DNA of 64,000 nucleotides, from assembly GCA_034620365.1 (NCBI GenBank), contig JAQGEQ010000263.1:1240001-1304000 (forward strand). The letters run 5' to 3'. The stretch comes from Pegea sp. RAD2-039 (lineage: Eukaryota > Chordata > Thaliacea > Salpida > Salpidae). Both the position numbers and the translations under genes were made by a program. Of the stretch, positions 61,101 through 64,000 are shown one piece after another. Numbering within the stretch: the first letter of the stretch is position 1; each line of letters begins with the position of its first letter. The notes under the pieces were generated by a model, which saw only the letters and a program-made list of their open reading frames with translations, searched no databases and had not been told where the DNA came from.

Positions 61101-64000
61101 GTAGTGTCAGGTTTGCAATTGGTTTGGATGAAAAAGAAAGATTTAAAAGATTTAAGGAGCTGGATTAGATGAAGCAACATGCAAAGATGAACTGAGTGAT
61201 GAGAATCAAGCAACAAATTGATCTCACCTCGAGTAAAGAGTGATGTTTTGAGAGCCAATCTTTGTAACCAGTTTTTTTGGTTTCAGAATTGTCATTATTT
61301 AAACCTTGATTAAAAATTGATATTTTTGAAGATGTAGTTGTTTGGGATATTAAGAAGACTTACCTGATACAAAGCTCCCTTGAACTACAAGAGGATTATT
61401 AGTAGCTTGACCTACAGCAACTATTTCTTCTCCATCAGCATTGGTTGCAGTAATCGCCTGATAACAAACGAATCAGTTGATGATTTAATCAGATGAAGAT
61501 TCAAACTGACTTGTGTGATATTTGACAAAAGTTTAGCTTTTACTTGATGTAAAGCTTCAGTAGATACATCATTAGCAGTTTTGTCGTTGTTATCAACAAC
61601 ACCAGGGTATAATTGACGAGTTGTCGCTGAATTTTGATGCTTCTTTTTTTGATGTTGTTGTTGTTGCATCACTACTTGTTGTTGATTCATTCTTTCTTGT
61701 CTGTAAGTTTTTTGTTAATCTCTAGCTCCACCAAGTGGTGAACACATACCTTGCGCGTTCTTGTTCCTTCTTTTCTTGATCAAGAAGATCTTGTAGAAGA
61801 AGAGGTTGCTCTTTGACGAGAAGAGTTTTTGGTTTCATAGGAGTTGTAGTGATGGAGCTTGTATTTAGGGGGTAAATTGCAGAAGGGTTTGGTGGTAGAG
61901 CTGTTGTGATTCGTTGTGTTTGTAGATTTGGATGTCTAGGAATAATAGTCGAAGTACCAGCTGCTGCTGTCAGAGGTATTTGAATAACTGGTGCGGGATT
62001 GGCCACCACTGGTCGTATTGGACCACTACCACATAATTGTTTGGTTGCAAACGCTGGTTTACTGACTTTTGAGGTCACTACCGCAATAGGACCAGTAATA
62101 GCTGGCGAAGCATGACCATATGCAAATGTGGCGGCGGTAGTGGACACGATATCTTTGATGTTGTTACAAGCAACTGACGTTGAAATATTTGTTGTTGTTG
62201 TTTTGTTTTCTGTCGATGTCGCCATGGTGACGACGCTCGATGTTTCCTCTATCTTAACCAATTCCACTTTTTCTTTCAATTCTTTTTCATTTGAATCTTT
62301 GGATTCAACTTCTTCGGACTTTTCGTCTTCAGGTGACGTCAGCTTCTTTTCTACGTCATCAACTACCTCTTTTGAATCTTCACTAGCTATCATCTCAGTC
62401 TTTTCTTCTTTTATCGAATTTATCTCAGCCTTTTTCTCATCATCTTTGCATTCTTCAGTCGTCACCACAACGCTGTCTGTTTTCTTCGTGACGTCATCAG
62501 CGCGCGAAACAACAGCGCTGGTCTTGGTATCAACAGAAGTAGTGGTCATCAGAATCGGACCATCAGATGGTTCAATTTTGACAGATGAAATCGCGATAGT
62601 GGTCGCTTGTGTGGTCGTTGCTACTGGTGTCTTACTGCTTTCCGCTTCACTGCTTTCCTGTGACGTCACCACGCTTCTCGGTGACGTCACTGTCGTGTTG
62701 GTAACAGAGGGAAGTCGTGACTGTTGCGGAGTTGAAATGGACATGGTGACCGGGACCACTTGACCTGCTTTCAGGATTTGTTCTCGTCGCGTTGACGCGT
62801 CCACACCTTGTTTTGAGTGACGTAATTCGATGAAGCCACCCGTCTGTAAGTGGTCAGTAAGTTAGTGGTGGTTGTGGGACAGGTGGTTCTTACATGAATA
62901 GTTGACTGCTGCAGGTGTTCGCTACACGCTACTTCCTGTTTGATGTTCGCGAAGCGTTCCATAGCAACCGTGTTGACCATAGCAACGCTGTTCACCATTT
63001 GTGATTGTTGCAGTGATTGTGGGATTCCTACAAAGACGCGATTACGCGATTGTCTCAATAACAGCGTGACGTCATCACCTGTGCTTACTCCAGGTTGGAG
63101 TTGTCGGACTCTGATCCCGGTTGGAAGAGTCACAGTTCCAGTAGGAGCAGATGGGATGTAGTAACGTGGACACAAAGGGTCGCTAGAAACGCGCGCGCCC
63201 AGGATTTGGGTGGGGTAAGCGGGCGAGAAGGAAGTTGCGGTGATTTGTGTTTGTTGCGTCATCACTGGTGACTGGGAAGGGTAGGGCGGTGGCGGGCGGA
63301 TATCGTTGCTACGCGATGACGTCATCCACATATTTGTAGTTTGATCAAAGCTGACAAGTCTGTACATAAGTGAACATGTGGACAGGTAGAGGTGGTTGAT
63401 GGGCCACACTGACCTGTGTTTTGATTTAGTTGTGGTCCGTTGATTGGCAGGTGATGGCGACGAACTAACAATTTCATTTGCTTCAAAATTCGATTTATCT
63501 GCAACGTCATCACTCAATCGCGGTTTGTATGACGTCATCAACGCACTAACCTGCTTGTGGTGTGTGGTAACCAACGCTGTAAAAGGGGGTTCTACTGCCA
63601 TCTACCGGAGACGGTGTCGCTCTCATCAACGACCCAGGGGCAGGACTCATTGGTCGTGGAGTCCCTCTCATCATTATATGTGGACTGACTGGGGTCATGG
63701 GCCGGACCATGGGGCTTTGAGGATAATAGGATGGACATGGGGAAGGTGAGGTGCCCATATTTGCTATTTCATGATAAGAACTGGTCCTGGGCAGCTTGTG
63801 CTGATTACCTGATGACGTCACGTTGTTTGGTGACGTCATCATCATCGATGTGTTCGCGATTTGTGATGCATTGATGACTGATGAGTATCGAGGCGACGCG
63901 TTGTGATGTTGTTGAAGTTGTCCATCATTTTTGATGGTGGTCACGTACATGGGTGTATGTGACATGATGCCCTGGTCACAAAGTGGTCATCAAGTTAGCC
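52133..64000 (-). CDS. KMT2C/KMT2D: KMT2C/D-type (MLL3/4, Trr) histone H3K4 methyltransferase, 5' end outside window
   Basis: C-terminal exons: 54571-54398, 54350-54189, 54135-53973, 53923-53778, 53719-53563, 53462-53326, 53277-53147, about 52969-52690 (acceptor uncertain), 52636-52446, 52387-52279, 52225-52133 (TGA). Extended PHD: CTLCGCVGDGDTHGVARLLN, WVHLNCALWS, CSYCQKRGATIQC. FYRN: MFHAIGQLSTHQMANFHS, PVGYRATRIYW. FYRC: LFPKYINGESLFGL. SET: FFHSKSSQYRR, NNVYLGRSRIQGLGLFASRD, EYIGQIIRSEV, RYINHSCNPNCVAEV. Post-SET: IPCMCGAINCRKWMN. The KFDFED..KIPC ending marks the KMT2C/D class, not KMT2A/B. Upstream lie Q-rich stretches (59020-59060, 60050-60130, 61640-61690), LLLQDLLDQEKKEQER (61760-61810), and Ser/Thr/Pro-rich exons 61722-62804, 62830-63600 and 63546-63965. 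The enzyme mono-methylates H3K4 at enhancers. Introns are short, mostly 45-90 nt near the 3' end. Internal exon borders between 54600 and 61700 are only partly resolved. Confidence 0.93.
57465..58370 (-). other. Low-information stretch inside the KMT2 gene
   Basis: Between the Q/S-rich exon ending at about 57260 and the exons near 58376 there is a run of nine G (about 57522) and AT-rich sequence. The reading 57660-57800 (minus strand) may contain a short exon but I cannot prove it. Probably intronic for the most part. Confidence 0.35.
59170..59900 (-). other. Long KMT2 intron
   Basis: AT-rich sequence with stops in all minus-strand frames lies between the Q-rich exon ending at about 59150 and the exon 60191-59904 (PKRRRKKKSKNE). 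I see no gene within it. Confidence 0.4.
60375..60402. repeat. CAGA microsatellite
   Basis: Several tandem CAGA units with one interruption (CAAA), inside a KMT2 intron. Confidence 0.8.

Noticed and set aside
62128..62763. Plus-strand open frame of 211 codons
   Set aside because: It is antisense to the Ser/Thr-rich KMT2 exon, which contains the conserved LLLQDLLDQEKKEQER further on; its own translation is low complexity.

Overview
The window is nuclear DNA of a metazoan: AT-rich, with spliceosomal genes (GT-AG introns, a few GC-AG), vertebrate-recognisable animal proteins (RSPRY1, NCBP1, REXO2, a Delphilin-type formin, XRCC2, a KMT2C/D-type methyltransferase), U2, U5 and U6 snRNA genes, a tRNA-Leu and decayed non-LTR retrotransposons. 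I cannot place the phylum. Introns in several genes are only about 47-80 nt, while intergenic DNA is long, AT-rich and repeat-laden. Layout: 138-3914 (+) is the 3' part of RSPRY1 (SPRY plus RING). 3915-10495 is AT-rich intergenic DNA with two LINE relics. 10496-12898 (+) is an intronless NCBP1 (CBP80). 13088-15111 (+) is REXO2 oligoribonuclease, with tRNA-derived SINE material in its third intron. 15565-21372 and 29717-35525 are the arms of a large inverted repeat (about 5.8 kb each). Each arm carries a full U2 snRNA gene followed in the same orientation by a copy of an unrecognised 19-exon gene built of very small exons. The left copy reads through as a 300-residue protein; the right copy has a 2-nt deletion that breaks the frame. 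A third, internally deleted copy sits at 21372-22360. The 8.3 kb between the arms holds a small coiled-coil gene (23402-24502, SPC24-like at best) and, tail-to-tail with it, a compact 14-exon Delphilin (PDZ-PDZ-FH2) gene on the minus strand (28405-25011). The Delphilin locus is saturated with the palindrome TGACGTCA: 31 exact copies in about 2.35 kb, in exons and introns alike. Outside the right arm, 35585-36000 is a decayed copy of part of Delphilin. 36370-42985 is a second inverted repeat: U2, U6, U5 on the left arm, then a 2.5 kb spacer with a LINE fragment and a 5'-truncated U2, then U5, U6, U2 on the right arm in mirror order. The snRNA promoters share one PSE-like box. The gap from that box to a TATA-like element is shorter in U2/U5 (8-9 bp) than in U6 (13 bp). 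43-50.7 kb is mostly decayed LINE DNA with one tRNA-Leu(UAA). 50713-51417 (+) is XRCC2 with a degenerate Walker A. From 52133 to beyond the right edge, the minus strand encodes a KMT2C/D-type protein (Q-rich region, extended PHD, FYRN/FYRC, SET, post-SET). Functional themes are RNA processing (NCBP1, REXO2, U2/U5/U6), genome maintenance (XRCC2), chromatin (KMT2C/D) and actin/synapse scaffolding (Delphilin). I see no evidence that they form one pathway. The striking biology is in the snRNA inverted repeats, the novel micro-exon gene and the TGACGTCA-saturated formin gene.
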